A stretch of DNA of 64,000 nt from Intrasporangium flavum (GTDB lineage Bacteria > Actinomycetota > Actinomycetes > Actinomycetales > Dermatophilaceae): the NCBI RefSeq assembly GCF_001956915.1, contig NZ_MLJO01000010.1, forward strand, positions 1 through 64,000. The letters run 5' to 3'. The position numbers were made by a program, and so were the translations under genes. Shown in pieces: positions 56,787-64,000 of this stretch. Every line of letters begins with the position of its first letter. Positions within the stretch are counted from its first letter, which is position 1. Below the pieces are notes generated by a model, which did no database searches, was not told where the DNA came from, and saw only the letters and a list, made by a program, of their open reading frames with translations.

Positions 56787-57458
56787 ATGGGTGACTCAGG
56801 GACCGACCAGGGTGCGACGCCGCGACGCGAAGCCTCCACGCCGACCGTCACGCCGGTCCTCGTGGCCGAGCTGCTCGCCGACGGCGACCGGATGCCCGTC
56901 TACGTGCACGTCATCGAGCACCCCGGTGCCCGCGTGCTCGTCGACACCGGCCTGACGCAGCGGCACCCGGCGGTCGAGGACATGGATCCGCTCCTGACGC
57001 CGTTGAGCGAGCAGGCCGACTTCGACCTGGCCGGGGTCGACGTCGTCGTCAACACGCACCTGCACTTCGACCACTGCGGCGGCAACCACCTCTTCACCGG
57101 CAAACCGGTGTACGTCCAACGCCAGGAGCTCGACGACGCCCGGAGGCAGGACGACTACACGATCCGCGAGTGGGTCGACGCGCCAGGCGTGCAGTACGTG
57201 CCCGTCGACGGCCCGCACGAGCTGCTGCCTGGGGTCCGCCTCGTCCCGACGCCCGGCCACACCCGCGGCTCGCAGGTCGTCGTCGTCGAAGCCGCCGGCC
57301 GCACCATCGTCATCGCGGGTGACACGGCCGTCTTCTTCGACGAGCTCGACGACCCGCGCACCGAGGGCCAACGGCTGGTCCGGGGCCTGGACCCCGACGA
57401 GGTCTGGCTGGCGCACCAGCACGAGCCGTGGCGCCCGACGGGCGACGTCGACGCCTGA
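56787..57458 (+). CDS. MBL-fold hydrolase of the N-acyl-homoserine-lactonase type
   Basis: A 223-residue metallo-beta-lactamase-fold protein. The zinc motif VVNTHLHFDHCGGN is near residues 88-101, the third His in PTPGHTRGSQVVV, the bridging Asp in VIAGDTAVFF and the last His in WLAHQHEPW. This combination (HxHxDH with PGHTxGxQ) is that of AttM/AiiA-like lactonases, though many relatives act on other esters. About 20 disordered residues precede VTPVLVAELLADG. ATG 56787 has no strong ribosome site, so the start is uncertain. Confidence 0.8.
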   Translation: MGDSGTDQGATPRREASTPTVTPVLVAELLADGDRMPVYVHVIEHPGARVLVDTGLTQRHPAVEDMDPLLTPLSEQADFDLAGVDVVVNTHLHFDHCGGNHLFTGKPVYVQRQELDDARRQDDYTIREWVDAPGVQYVPVDGPHELLPGVRLVPTPGHTRGSQVVVVEAAGRTIVIAGDTAVFFDELDDPRTEGQRLVRGLDPDEVWLAHQHEPWRPTGDVDA

Positions 57459-57482
57459 GCGGGAGCAGCGCCGGGCCACCGC

Positions 57483-57538
57483 CGATCCCACCCTCGCGAT
57501 CCCACCCTCGCGATCCCACCTTCGCGATCCCACCTCGG
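57483..57538 (+). repeat. 14-bp tandem repeat, four copies
   Basis: Four adjacent copies of CGATCCCACCCTCG with small changes in the last two units. The array fills most of the gap between the lactonase-type gene and glsA, ending 57 bases before the glsA start. No promoter can be identified within it. Confidence 0.9.
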
Positions 57539-57594
57539 CGCTCCCACGCCCGGACTACCGTCGACAGCACGACGACGCCGAAGGGCGGGACCTC

Positions 57595-58623
57595 ATGACC
57601 CAGCTGTCGATGCACCAGCGGCTTCCCTTCGACGAGGCGACGACACCGCCGCGGGTCTCGACCGGCGAGCTACCGCAGGCCGAGGAGGTCGAGCGGCTCG
57701 TAACCGAGGCCTACCAGCGCTACCGCGCCACGACGGAGGGCCAGGTCGCCGACTACATCCCCGTGCTCGCCGAGGCGTCACCCGACTGGTTCGGGATCTG
57801 CGTGGTCGGCGCCCGGGGGCGCTCCTTCGAGATCGGCGACGTGGACACGCACTTCTCGATCCAGAGCGTCTCGAAGCCGTTCGTCTTCGCCCTGGTGTGC
57901 GACGCGGTCGGCTACGACGCGGCGCGCCGACGGCTCGGTGTCAACAGCACCGGGTTCCCCTTCAACTCGCTCATGGCCGTGGAGCTCAACGACGACCGGA
58001 CGATGAACCCGCTCGTCAACGCCGGGGCGATCGCCACCACGAGCCTCGTGCCGGGCACGACCGCGGAGGAGAAGTTCGAGCGGATCCGGGAGGGCCTCTC
58101 GCGCTTCGCGGGCCGTGAGCTGAGCGTGAGCGAGGAGGTGTATGCCTCCGAGTCCGCGTCGAACATGCGCAACCAGGGCATCGCGCACCTGCTGCACAGC
58201 TACGGCCGCCTGTACTTCGACCCCGACCGGGCCACCGAGGCCTACACCCGCCAGTGCTCGGTCGAGGTGACCGTCCACGACCTCGCCGTGATGGCGGCGA
58301 CCCTGGCCAACGGCGGCGTCAACCCGCAGACGCAGGAGACCGTCATCGCCCGAGGCGTGTGCCGACGCGTCCTCGCCGTGATGGCGACCGCGGGCCTCTA
58401 CGAGCTGTCCGGGGACTGGCTGTACGAGATCGGCATGCCCGGCAAGAGCGGCGTCAGCGGAGGCGTGGTCACCGTGTCTCCCGGCAAGGGTGGCCTGGCC
58501 ACGTTCTCGCCACCCCTGGACCCAGCCGGAAACAGCGTGCGCGGCCAGCTCGTCACGAAGTTCCTGTCCGAGCGGCTGGGCCTCAACCTGTTCGCCTCCG
58601 AGCCGGTCCGGCCACAACCCTGA
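57595..58623 (+). CDS. glsA: Glutaminase A
   Basis: A 342-residue glutaminase of the beta-lactamase-like fold, hydrolysing glutamine to glutamate and ammonia. The catalytic SVSK (Ser91-Lys94) lies in DTHFSIQSVSKPFVFAL; family blocks PFNSLMAVELND, MNPLVNAGAIATTSLVPG, NQGIAHLLHSYGRLY and YEIGMPGKSGVSGGVV are all present. The length is a little over the usual 305-330 because of an N-terminal extension. No STAS or other C-terminal domain. ATG 57595. Confidence 0.94.
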   Translation: MTQLSMHQRLPFDEATTPPRVSTGELPQAEEVERLVTEAYQRYRATTEGQVADYIPVLAEASPDWFGICVVGARGRSFEIGDVDTHFSIQSVSKPFVFALVCDAVGYDAARRRLGVNSTGFPFNSLMAVELNDDRTMNPLVNAGAIATTSLVPGTTAEEKFERIREGLSRFAGRELSVSEEVYASESASNMRNQGIAHLLHSYGRLYFDPDRATEAYTRQCSVEVTVHDLAVMAATLANGGVNPQTQETVIARGVCRRVLAVMATAGLYELSGDWLYEIGMPGKSGVSGGVVTVSPGKGGLATFSPPLDPAGNSVRGQLVTKFLSERLGLNLFASEPVRPQP

Positions 58624-58701
58624 AACCACCCACAGAGGGGGCGTTCTCGCGCGACCCGGACAGGTCGGCACTCCCCCGGCATGCGTCGTCGGGTGCCTGC
58701 C

Positions 58702-59130
58702 TCAGCCGGCGCTGGGCCAGGTGGGGCCGCGGTCGGTCCAGGTGACTCCCTTGTTGCGGCACAGGCAGAACGGGTGACCGACGGGGTCGACGTAGACGCG
58801 CCAGCCGAAGCCGTCGGGTCCGACGGAGTCCTGGCGCAGCGTGGCTCCCAGGGCCAGCACGCGGCTCTGCTCCACGTCCATGTCATCGACCTCGAAGTCG
58901 AGGTGGAACTGCTTGGGATGCTGGCCGTCGGGCCACTGCGGTGCGCGGTAGTCCTCCACGCGGGTGAAGGCCAGCTCGAGGTCACCGAGCCGGATGCCGG
59001 CCCAGTGGCGGTCGCTGCCGGGCTTCACCGGCAGGCCCGTCACCTCCGAGTAGAAGCCCGCCAGCTCCATCGTGTCCGGGCAGTCGATGATGACGTCCGT
59101 GAGTCGCAGCACCGGGAGATCGTGCCACAC
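58702..59130 (-). CDS. VOC (glyoxalase/bleomycin resistance) family protein
   Basis: A 142-residue vicinal-oxygen-chelate protein with two beta-alpha-beta-beta-beta halves: DVIIDCPDTMELAGFYSEVT and HLDFEVDDMDVEQSRVLALG, closing VYVDPVGHPFCLCRNK. The conserved FYxxVTGLP and DPxGHPFCL elements are typical of the glyoxalase_6-like branch. It may bind a metal; function unknown. The GTG start lacks a clear ribosome site. It leads the small gene at 59208-59516 on the same strand only by orientation; that gene lies upstream of it. Confidence 0.78.
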   Translation of the reverse strand: MWHDLPVLRLTDVIIDCPDTMELAGFYSEVTGLPVKPGSDRHWAGIRLGDLELAFTRVEDYRAPQWPDGQHPKQFHLDFEVDDMDVEQSRVLALGATLRQDSVGPDGFGWRVYVDPVGHPFCLCRNKGVTWTDRGPTWPSAG

Positions 59131-59207
59131 CGTGGAACGACGCGAGCCCGGTCGCGACCGACGGACGAGTCCTCGGCCGGTCCCGCGGGAGGCGCGCCGT
59201 TGGAAGG

Positions 59208-59516
59208 TCAGCCCCCACCGAGCGCGTCGTCCAGGCGCTCTGCCCAGTCGGCGCCGGCCAGGCCGGCCCCGACGAGCAGGTCGCGCCAGTCCTTCTCGGC
59301 CAGGTCGACGAGGTCGAGGAAGGCCTCGAAGCTCCCGTGGGCCGGGAGCACCAGCGCGGCCTGCAGCCGCTCAGGGTCCTGGCGGCCCCCGAGGGGCAGG
59401 GACTCCGGGATGCTCCCGAGACGGGCCACGACCGCGTCCACGTGTCGGGGTCCGAAGTCACGGTGGATTCGGGCCATCAGCCGGTCGGAGACGTTCGCCA
59501 CCGTCCCATCGAACAC
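59208..59516 (-). CDS. Small acidic hypothetical protein
   Basis: A 102-residue protein (VFDGTVANVSDRLMARIHRD start, GTG) with the pattern of small actinobacterial proteins of unknown function: RIHRDFGPRHVDAVVARLGS, RLQAALVLPAHGSFEAFLDL, AEKDWRDLLVGAGLA. Helical, no membrane segment. GGGG precedes the GTG. It is upstream of the VOC gene with a 77-base gap and may share its transcript. Confidence 0.6.
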   Translation of the reverse strand: MFDGTVANVSDRLMARIHRDFGPRHVDAVVARLGSIPESLPLGGRQDPERLQAALVLPAHGSFEAFLDLVDLAEKDWRDLLVGAGLAGADWAERLDDALGGG

Positions 59517-59659
59517 CTCGCGAGCCCCGTGCGGGCGCAGGCACCCCAGGGATCACGCCACGGATCGGGCTGCGGCACAAGAACAGCGGGTGGATGGGAC
59601 TCCTCGGACGGCGCGCGTCGTGCGTGGTCGACGCGCCGGGGGCCTGTCATGATCCAGCG

Positions 59660-60433
59660 GTGAGCACCCCGTGGGCCGACGAAGGCATCGTCACCGCGCC
59701 GCCCGAGCAGACCGAGCTCGACGGCGAGCTCGGGATCGTGTTCTGGCTGCAGTCCGGACGGCAGCCCCGCACCGAGGCCGCGCGGGTGTTCGTGCCGGCG
59801 AGGCACGCGGAGCAGGTCGACGACGTCGGTCTCGGGGCGGGCGCCGCCATCGCCGTCGGTGGGCGACTGCGACCCGATGGCGTCATCGAGGCCACGACGC
59901 TGCGTCCGCTGGAGCCGGGCCAGGACCCGACGGGGCGTCTCATCGGCACGGTCGAGGTCCGCGTGCCCGATCTCGCGCGCCTGGACCCGTGGCGCGAGCG
60001 CGGCTACCGGCTCGTCCTCCGGGGAGGCCTGGCGACGGTGGTGGTCCTCGGCGCTGTCGGGATGTTCTGGAGGAGCTGGGTCGGGAACGTCGCCTTCATC
60101 CTCTTCCTGGCTTTCTGCGCCTACCTGGTCGTCGACGACCTGCGCACCAGGAAGATCGACGACCGTGAGTACGCGTCGCTGGCTCGGGACGCGGTCGGGG
60201 CCGTCCGGGCGGAGCTGGCGCTCGAGGTCCCCGAGAGCGCGATGTTCGACATGCTCGGCGGGGGTCTCGAACGCACCGGCAACCCTTGGCGGCCCACGGT
60301 GCCCCGCAGGCCCCGGCGGGTCTTCTGGGTGGACGCCGCGGCCCGGGCCCGCTTCGCGGCGGACGTCGCGCCCCAGCCGCTCCGGCCGGACTCGCCCGCG
60401 ACGATCACGGTCACGGCGGCACCGCAGGAGTGA
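59660..60433 (+). CDS. Hypothetical protein with two membrane helices
   Basis: A 257-residue protein. The first 110 residues form a soluble beta-rich region (GIVFWLQSGRQPRTEAARVF, AAIAVGGRLRPDGVIEATTL), then two adjacent hydrophobic helices (GLATVVVLGAVGMFWRSWVG, VAFILFLAFCAYLVVDDLRT) and a soluble tail rich in Arg/Pro. GTG start chosen where protein-like sequence begins; no ribosome site is clear. No family recognised. Confidence 0.6.
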   Translation: MSTPWADEGIVTAPPEQTELDGELGIVFWLQSGRQPRTEAARVFVPARHAEQVDDVGLGAGAAIAVGGRLRPDGVIEATTLRPLEPGQDPTGRLIGTVEVRVPDLARLDPWRERGYRLVLRGGLATVVVLGAVGMFWRSWVGNVAFILFLAFCAYLVVDDLRTRKIDDREYASLARDAVGAVRAELALEVPESAMFDMLGGGLERTGNPWRPTVPRRPRRVFWVDAAARARFAADVAPQPLRPDSPATITVTAAPQE

Positions 60434-60452
60434 GCAGCCCACGAGGCTGGCG

Positions 60453-61055
60453 TCACCGACCGCCGAGCACGCGGTGGATCCCGCGGCGCACCTCGTCCTC
60501 GAGGGCTCGGTCGACCGACACCCCGTATTCCCGCTCCAACGCGTCGCGCCGGGTGACGAACGCCCGGACCGCGGCGTCGATGGTCGGTGGCACCTCTTCC
60601 ACGCCCATGGGCCCGAGGAGATGGGCGTGCAGCTGCGAGAGGTGGTCCGCAACCACGTTGTCGAGCCCGAGCGCCGCCTTGGTCGTGATCCACCAGATCC
60701 AGTCCCAGAAGTGCGTGTCGACAGCCGCCAGCGTCTCCGGCGTCGGTGCACGCGCCGGGAGCGGCTCCTGCGTCAGGCCCAGGAAGAGGTACTCGATCTT
60801 CGTCAGGCCGGGCAGCAGCACCTGGTAGACCGGGAAGTGGCCCATCGGCTCCCACTGCCGGCTCAGCGGGTGCAGCGGTTCGACGAGGGCCGGCAGGTCG
60901 CGGGCGAGCGCGGCGAAGTCCGAGGTCTCGACGGCGAAGTCCCAGTCGGACAGCTCCGCGTTGGTCCCGCGTGAGCGCGAGCCGGCGAACTCGATGCTGG
61001 TGACCGCGGGATGGTCGCGCAGCAGGCCGGTCGCTGTGGTGACCCAGTCGTTCAC
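60453..61055 (-). CDS. Nucleotidyltransferase-domain protein
   Basis: A 200-residue protein with the Pol-beta nucleotidyltransferase motif: EFAGSRSRGTNAELSDWDFAV (Gly-Ser, then Asp-x-Asp about 11 residues on; residues 22-42 region). The rest is helical (TPETLAAVDTHFWDWIWWIT, FVTRRDALEREYGV), similar to aminoglycoside- or lincosamide-type nucleotidyltransferases and to MNT-like proteins. There is no HEPN partner next to it, so a toxin-antitoxin role is not supported. GTG start. Substrate unknown. Confidence 0.75.
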   Translation of the reverse strand: MNDWVTTATGLLRDHPAVTSIEFAGSRSRGTNAELSDWDFAVETSDFAALARDLPALVEPLHPLSRQWEPMGHFPVYQVLLPGLTKIEYLFLGLTQEPLPARAPTPETLAAVDTHFWDWIWWITTKAALGLDNVVADHLSQLHAHLLGPMGVEEVPPTIDAAVRAFVTRRDALEREYGVSVDRALEDEVRRGIHRVLGGR

Positions 61056-61094
61056 CGTCCCATGGTCGCAAACCTTCCGGACGAGACGGCCCGG

Positions 61095-61451
61095 CTAGTC
61101 CGCGCCGGGACCGTCCGGACTCTTCTGCCACGGCCACCGGCCGGTGATCTCGAGCTCGAGGGAGAAGCTGAGGAACGTCCGGATCGCCACGATGAGCGCC
61201 AGGACCAGGACGCTGTCCAGGGTCGGGGTCACGGCGACGGTGCGGATGATGTCGGCGGCCACGAGCAGCTCGAGACCGAGCAGGATGGTGCGGCCGAGCT
61301 GCTGACGGAACCGCCGGTAGACACCGGGCTGGTGAGCCCTGACGCCCTGGGCCGCGCGCACCGCCGCCAGCAGGGCGCCGACGACGAGGACGCCCACCCC
61401 GGCCACGTCGATGCCTTTGCCGGCCAGCTCGATCGCCTCGTTGAAGTCCAC
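61095..61451 (-). CDS. DUF1622 family membrane protein
   Basis: A 118-residue protein with three hydrophobic helices (GIDVAGVGVLVVGALLAAVR, ILLGLELLVAADIIRTVAVT, SVLVLALIVAIRTFLSFSLE) and the diagnostic DUF1622 sequence LGLELLVAADIIRTV followed by RTFLSFSLELEI. Function unknown. GTG start after GGGAG. Confidence 0.85.
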   Translation of the reverse strand: MDFNEAIELAGKGIDVAGVGVLVVGALLAAVRAAQGVRAHQPGVYRRFRQQLGRTILLGLELLVAADIIRTVAVTPTLDSVLVLALIVAIRTFLSFSLELEITGRWPWQKSPDGPGAD

Positions 61452-61586
61452 GCCGCTCCCGATCCCTCGACCACATCCGGAAACCCGCAGGAAGACGGAC
61501 GGCCGACGGGACCGGCGGCCGACTCCCCTACTCCGAATGGTGCCGCAGCCCAGCCGCCGACGTGGGCAAGAAGCGTCGAAGGGCGG

Positions 61587-61745
61587 CTACGTCGGCGAGG
61601 AGCGCCGTACCTGCCGGGCCGCATGGCGTCGGCGGCGATGCCGGGCCGCCCAGCGAGCCGCCTCGTTGACGACGGCCGCCGCGCCGGCGGCCACGGTCAG
61701 GGCCGCCAGGGCCAGGTCTCCCTTGTGGTGGTCGCGAAGGCGCAT
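61587..61745 (-). CDS. Possible small membrane protein
   Basis: A possible 52-residue protein (MRLRDHHKGDLALAALTVAA start) with one hydrophobic helix and a strongly basic tail (RWAARHRRRRHAARQVRR). A longer in-frame start at 61814 would lie in the glpQ terminator, so ATG 61745 is preferred. No convincing ribosome site; may not be expressed. Confidence 0.3.
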   Translation of the reverse strand: MRLRDHHKGDLALAALTVAAGAAAVVNEAARWAARHRRRRHAARQVRRSSPT

Positions 61746-61777
61746 ACCCGTACGTGCCCGTTCCCACCGGGCCCAAA

Positions 61778-61804
61778 CGCGTCCGGCCGAGGAGGCCGGA
61801 CGCG
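61778..61804 (-). terminator. Hairpin terminator of the glycerophosphodiesterase gene
   Basis: An 11-bp perfect stem, CGCGTCCGGCC (61778-61788) with GGCCGGACGCG (61794-61804), around a GAGGA loop, lies 17 bases beyond the stop of the leftward glpQ-type gene. On that strand it is followed by GTTTGGG, a short T-run. Confidence 0.72.
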
Positions 61805-61821
61805 CTTCCCGCATCGACGCG

Positions 61822-62901
61822 TCACGGTGCGGGGTAGGCCTTCGGCAGTCGCATGCCCCGCTGGGCCATGATGTCGCGGACGTGGTTGGGGTAGTTGGTG
61901 ATGACGCCGTCGACGCCCATGTCCATCAGCGCCTCGACGGTCGCGTCGTCGTCGCACGTCCACGGGATGACCTTCAGCCCGCGCTGGTGCGCCTCGCTCA
62001 CCATTCGGGCGTCCGGGTAGAACCGGAAGCCGGGGTCGCCGACCTTCCCGTTCTGCGGGAAGCCGTAGTTCGGCGAGATCGCCGCCAGGCCCGGCACGGC
62101 CGCCGCGGCCGCCCTGACCACGTCGCCGTCGTAGTCGTCGGCGTCGATGCCACCCAGCCACGGCGACGCACCCGGCTTGCCGACCTCGAGGAAGTCGTGG
62201 TTGGTCAGGGCGACGAGGGGCCAGGCAGGCGCCAGCCGGTGCATCTGCTGCAGCGCACCCCAGTCGAAGGACTGGATCGTGACCTGGCGCTCGATGCCCG
62301 ACGCGTGGATCTCCTCGTACACCCGGCGCACGAACTGCTCACGCGGCGCGGTCTGGTCCGGCGCCCCCGCCTCGACCTTGGTCTCGATGTTCAGCGTCAC
62401 CTGGTTGGCGCGGTAGTCCTTCACCAGGTTGAGGACGTCCTTGAGCTCGGCCATGCGCCAGCCCTTGACCTGCTCCTGCTGGGGGAAGCCGGGCAGCTGC
62501 TGGTAGCCGCAGTCCATCGTCTTGATCTCGGCGAGCGTCAGGTCCTTGATGTACCTGCCGACGTACGGGTACATCGGGTCGCCGGGGAAGGCCGGGCCGG
62601 TGTCCCTGCACTTCTGCGCGCTGATCTGGCGGTCGTGGTTGACGACGACCTTGTCGTCCTTGGTGAGGTGCGTGTCCAGCTCCAGCGTGCTGACGCCGAG
62701 CCGGAGGGCCTTGGCGAAGCCGGGGATCGACTCCTCGGTGGTCATGCCGATGCCGCCTCGGTGGGCCTGCAGGTCGAACTGGGTCTTCTGGGGAAGGACG
62801 CCGGGGCCCGGGGTGGGCGACGTCGCCTGCGCGGGACCGGAGACGACCAGGGACAGACCAGCCAGCGCGAGGGCTGCGGTTGCGACTCGATGAGCTCTCA
62901 T
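61822..62901 (-). CDS. glpQ: Secreted glycerophosphodiester phosphodiesterase
   Basis: A 359-residue GDPD enzyme that cleaves glycerophosphodiesters to glycerol-3-phosphate and alcohol. A Sec signal (MRAHRVATAALALAGLSLVV) ends near QATS. The active-site block is LQAHRGGIGMTTEESIPGF, with the catalytic His-Arg and the metal Glu (ENT replaced by EES), followed by ELDTHLTKDDKVVVNHD with the second metal Glu-x-Asp and catalytic His. TLNIETK supplies the third Glu. VIPWTCDDDATVEALMDMGV near the end is typical. Probably Ca2+- or Mg2+-dependent and extracellular. Confidence 0.92.
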   Translation of the reverse strand: MRAHRVATAALALAGLSLVVSGPAQATSPTPGPGVLPQKTQFDLQAHRGGIGMTTEESIPGFAKALRLGVSTLELDTHLTKDDKVVVNHDRQISAQKCRDTGPAFPGDPMYPYVGRYIKDLTLAEIKTMDCGYQQLPGFPQQEQVKGWRMAELKDVLNLVKDYRANQVTLNIETKVEAGAPDQTAPREQFVRRVYEEIHASGIERQVTIQSFDWGALQQMHRLAPAWPLVALTNHDFLEVGKPGASPWLGGIDADDYDGDVVRAAAAAVPGLAAISPNYGFPQNGKVGDPGFRFYPDARMVSEAHQRGLKVIPWTCDDDATVEALMDMGVDGVITNYPNHVRDIMAQRGMRLPKAYPAP

Positions 62902-62999
62902 GGCCCGGCACGGTACGGAGCCGGGAAGACTCCTCCGTACGGCCGGGTGAACGGCGTCGGAACCGTGGGTGAGGGACGTCGCGTGGCGGTGCCGGCAGG

Positions 63000-63473
63000 T
63001 CAGATCTCGGGCAACGAGCTCAGGTCCCCCGAGGCGACCACGTCGTCTGCGACCGCGCGGAGCGTGCGGTTGCGCGCCTGGCTCGCGACACGCAGGACTC
63101 CGAAGGCCTCGACCTCGCGGATCCCGCGCAGCGCCATGACGATTCCCACGGCGGCACCGATGGCGCGCGCCGCCTGCAGCGCCTCGTGCAGGCTCCGGTT
63201 CTCGCCCTCCAGCAGCACGCCCTCACGCCTGATCTCGGCCAGGAGCTCACGGTCGAGGACGGCCCGGTCCTCGAGGAGCTTGATGCGCTCACGATCCGAA
63301 TCCGCTTGTCCCCGAGTCCGGCCCGCCTCGACCTCATTCGCATCCAGTCGGAGACCGGTCCGGCCGCTGCTCTCGAGCAGCAGGTCGATGTCCGCGCGGG
63401 CCAGGGCCAGCTGGGCGCTGAGCTCATCGACGCGACGCGTCAGGTCGTCCGTGCCGGACGTCTCGGTGCCCAT
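63000..63473 (-). CDS. ANTAR-domain protein with coiled coil
   Basis: A 157-residue protein. Residues 10-97 form a long charged helix or coiled coil (LTRRVDELSAQLALARADID to LLEGENRSLHEALQ). Residues 98-152 are an ANTAR RNA-binding domain (AARAIGAAVGIVMALRGIRE, then AFGVLRVASQARNRTLRAVA). ANTAR proteins bind paired stem-loops in leaders and prevent termination. No GAF or receiver sensor is present, so it may take its signal from a partner. ATG 63473 follows GGGTGG; an upstream GTG/ATG extension is possible. Confidence 0.82.
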   Translation of the reverse strand: MGTETSGTDDLTRRVDELSAQLALARADIDLLLESSGRTGLRLDANEVEAGRTRGQADSDRERIKLLEDRAVLDRELLAEIRREGVLLEGENRSLHEALQAARAIGAAVGIVMALRGIREVEAFGVLRVASQARNRTLRAVADDVVASGDLSSLPEI

Positions 63474-63634
63474 GCCACCCAGTATCGAGGACCCATGGCA
63501 CGCCACGGTGGCATTCGCGGAGGCCACTCCGGTCGCCCACGGCCGTCCGGGCCCTCGCCGCGGGTGCCGGGGGCAAGGACGTGAGCGGGCCGTTCGGGCC
63601 CACGCCCGTGGTCCGGATGGTTATGGTCTCGAGC

Positions 63635-64000
63635 ATGGCAGGTCCCATGACGATGAACCGCGTCATCCACGCGGCGGTGCGCCGCGACCTCGGTCGGCTC
63701 GAGTCCGCCCTCGCCACCGCGCCCGACGGCGACCGGGCACGGGCCCGGCAGCTGCAGGTGGCCTACGCCAACCTCCACGACCAGCTCAAGCACCACCACG
63801 AGGGCGAGGACACCCACGTCTTCCCCTTCCTGGCGACGGTGGAAGGTGCCACCGAGCTGGTCGAGGTCATGGAGACGGAGCACCAGGCCATGGCCGACGC
63901 CCTGGCCGGGGCGCAGACGGCGATGGACACCTACGCCTCGACCGGGAGCGCCGGCGACGCGCACGCCGCGAGGGAGGCGATCCTGACGGCGCACGAGGTC
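63635..64000 (+). CDS. Hemerythrin HHE-domain protein (cut by window end)
   Basis: The first 122 residues of a four-helix hemerythrin-like domain. Iron-ligand candidates are His12 (NRVIHAAVRRDL), the LKHHHEGEDTHVFPFL cluster (His53-55, Glu57, His61) and His83 (TEHQAMADAL). Such proteins bind a di-iron centre and respond to O2, NO or oxidative stress, or act as small oxygen carriers. The 3' end lies beyond the window. An ATG 12 bases upstream is an alternative start. Confidence 0.85.
   Translation, partial: MAGPMTMNRVIHAAVRRDLGRLESALATAPDGDRARARQLQVAYANLHDQLKHHHEGEDTHVFPFLATVEGATELVEVMETEHQAMADALAGAQTAMDTYASTGSAGDAHAAREAILTAHEV

Noticed and set aside
60453..61055. Nucleotidyltransferase considered as part of a MNT/HEPN toxin-antitoxin or defence system
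   Set aside because: Neighbours are a membrane protein and DUF1622; no HEPN, effector or helicase gene is adjacent.

Overview
The window is chromosomal DNA of a very GC-rich, Gram-positive actinobacterium. The signs are nearly all-G/C third codon positions, frequent GTG starts, a polyphosphate glucokinase, an ANTAR regulator, an F420-type nitroreductase, DUF1918/DUF1876 and DUF2252 proteins, and Tat-type secreted phosphoesterases. The style fits Micrococcales, perhaps Intrasporangiaceae, but the placement is inferred from gene content only. I see no rRNA, tRNA, CRISPR array, insertion sequence or prophage.

Layout. 0.1-19.3 kb is a mosaic of ordinary genes: polyphosphate glucokinase; a leftward five-gene run ending in an ABC exporter; DUF5995; an aldo/keto reductase with a MerR regulator and a shared operator; a LuxR-type regulator; a cupin; a divergent XRE regulator and second methionine aminopeptidase; a flavin monooxygenase; a dihydrofolate reductase-like protein; a DUF4331 operon; a phosphotransferase; and two translationally coupled secreted phosphoesterases.

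19.5-43.4 kb is a nearly complete purine-to-glyoxylate catabolic island. It has guanine deaminase, 8-oxoguanine deaminase, xanthine dehydrogenase (XdhABC), uricase, a urate permease fused to an OHCU decarboxylase-like domain, separate HIU hydrolase and OHCU decarboxylase, allantoinase, ureidoglycine aminohydrolase and an FAH-family protein (candidate ureidoglycolate lyase). Glyoxylate is then used through glyoxylate carboligase, hydroxypyruvate isomerase, tartronate semialdehyde reductase and glycerate kinase, and through malate synthase. No allantoate amidohydrolase or allantoicase is present. An IclR-family regulator (AllR-like) closes the island. A 15-bp dyad (TTCC-N6-CGGAA type) lies in front of every transcription unit of the island, usually as a pair exactly 21 bp apart, and at three promoters it begins on the last base of the -10 hexamer. 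I read this as the operator of that regulator.

43.5-55 kb resembles a dormancy/stress island: two universal stress proteins, a DUF1918-DUF1876 fusion, a CtpF-like P-type ATPase, a triple-BON protein, a PLDc_N/SHOCT membrane protein and DUF2252. GGGACC-type palindromes like DosR/DevR boxes lie among them, and two 12-13 bp minisatellites sit just behind stop codons.

54-64 kb is ordinary again: an O-methyltransferase, a lipoprotein with a degenerate hydrolase fold, a nitroreductase, a metallo-beta-lactamase-fold hydrolase, glutaminase, small hypotheticals, a nucleotidyltransferase, DUF1622, a secreted glycerophosphodiesterase, an ANTAR protein and a hemerythrin-domain protein cut by the window end.
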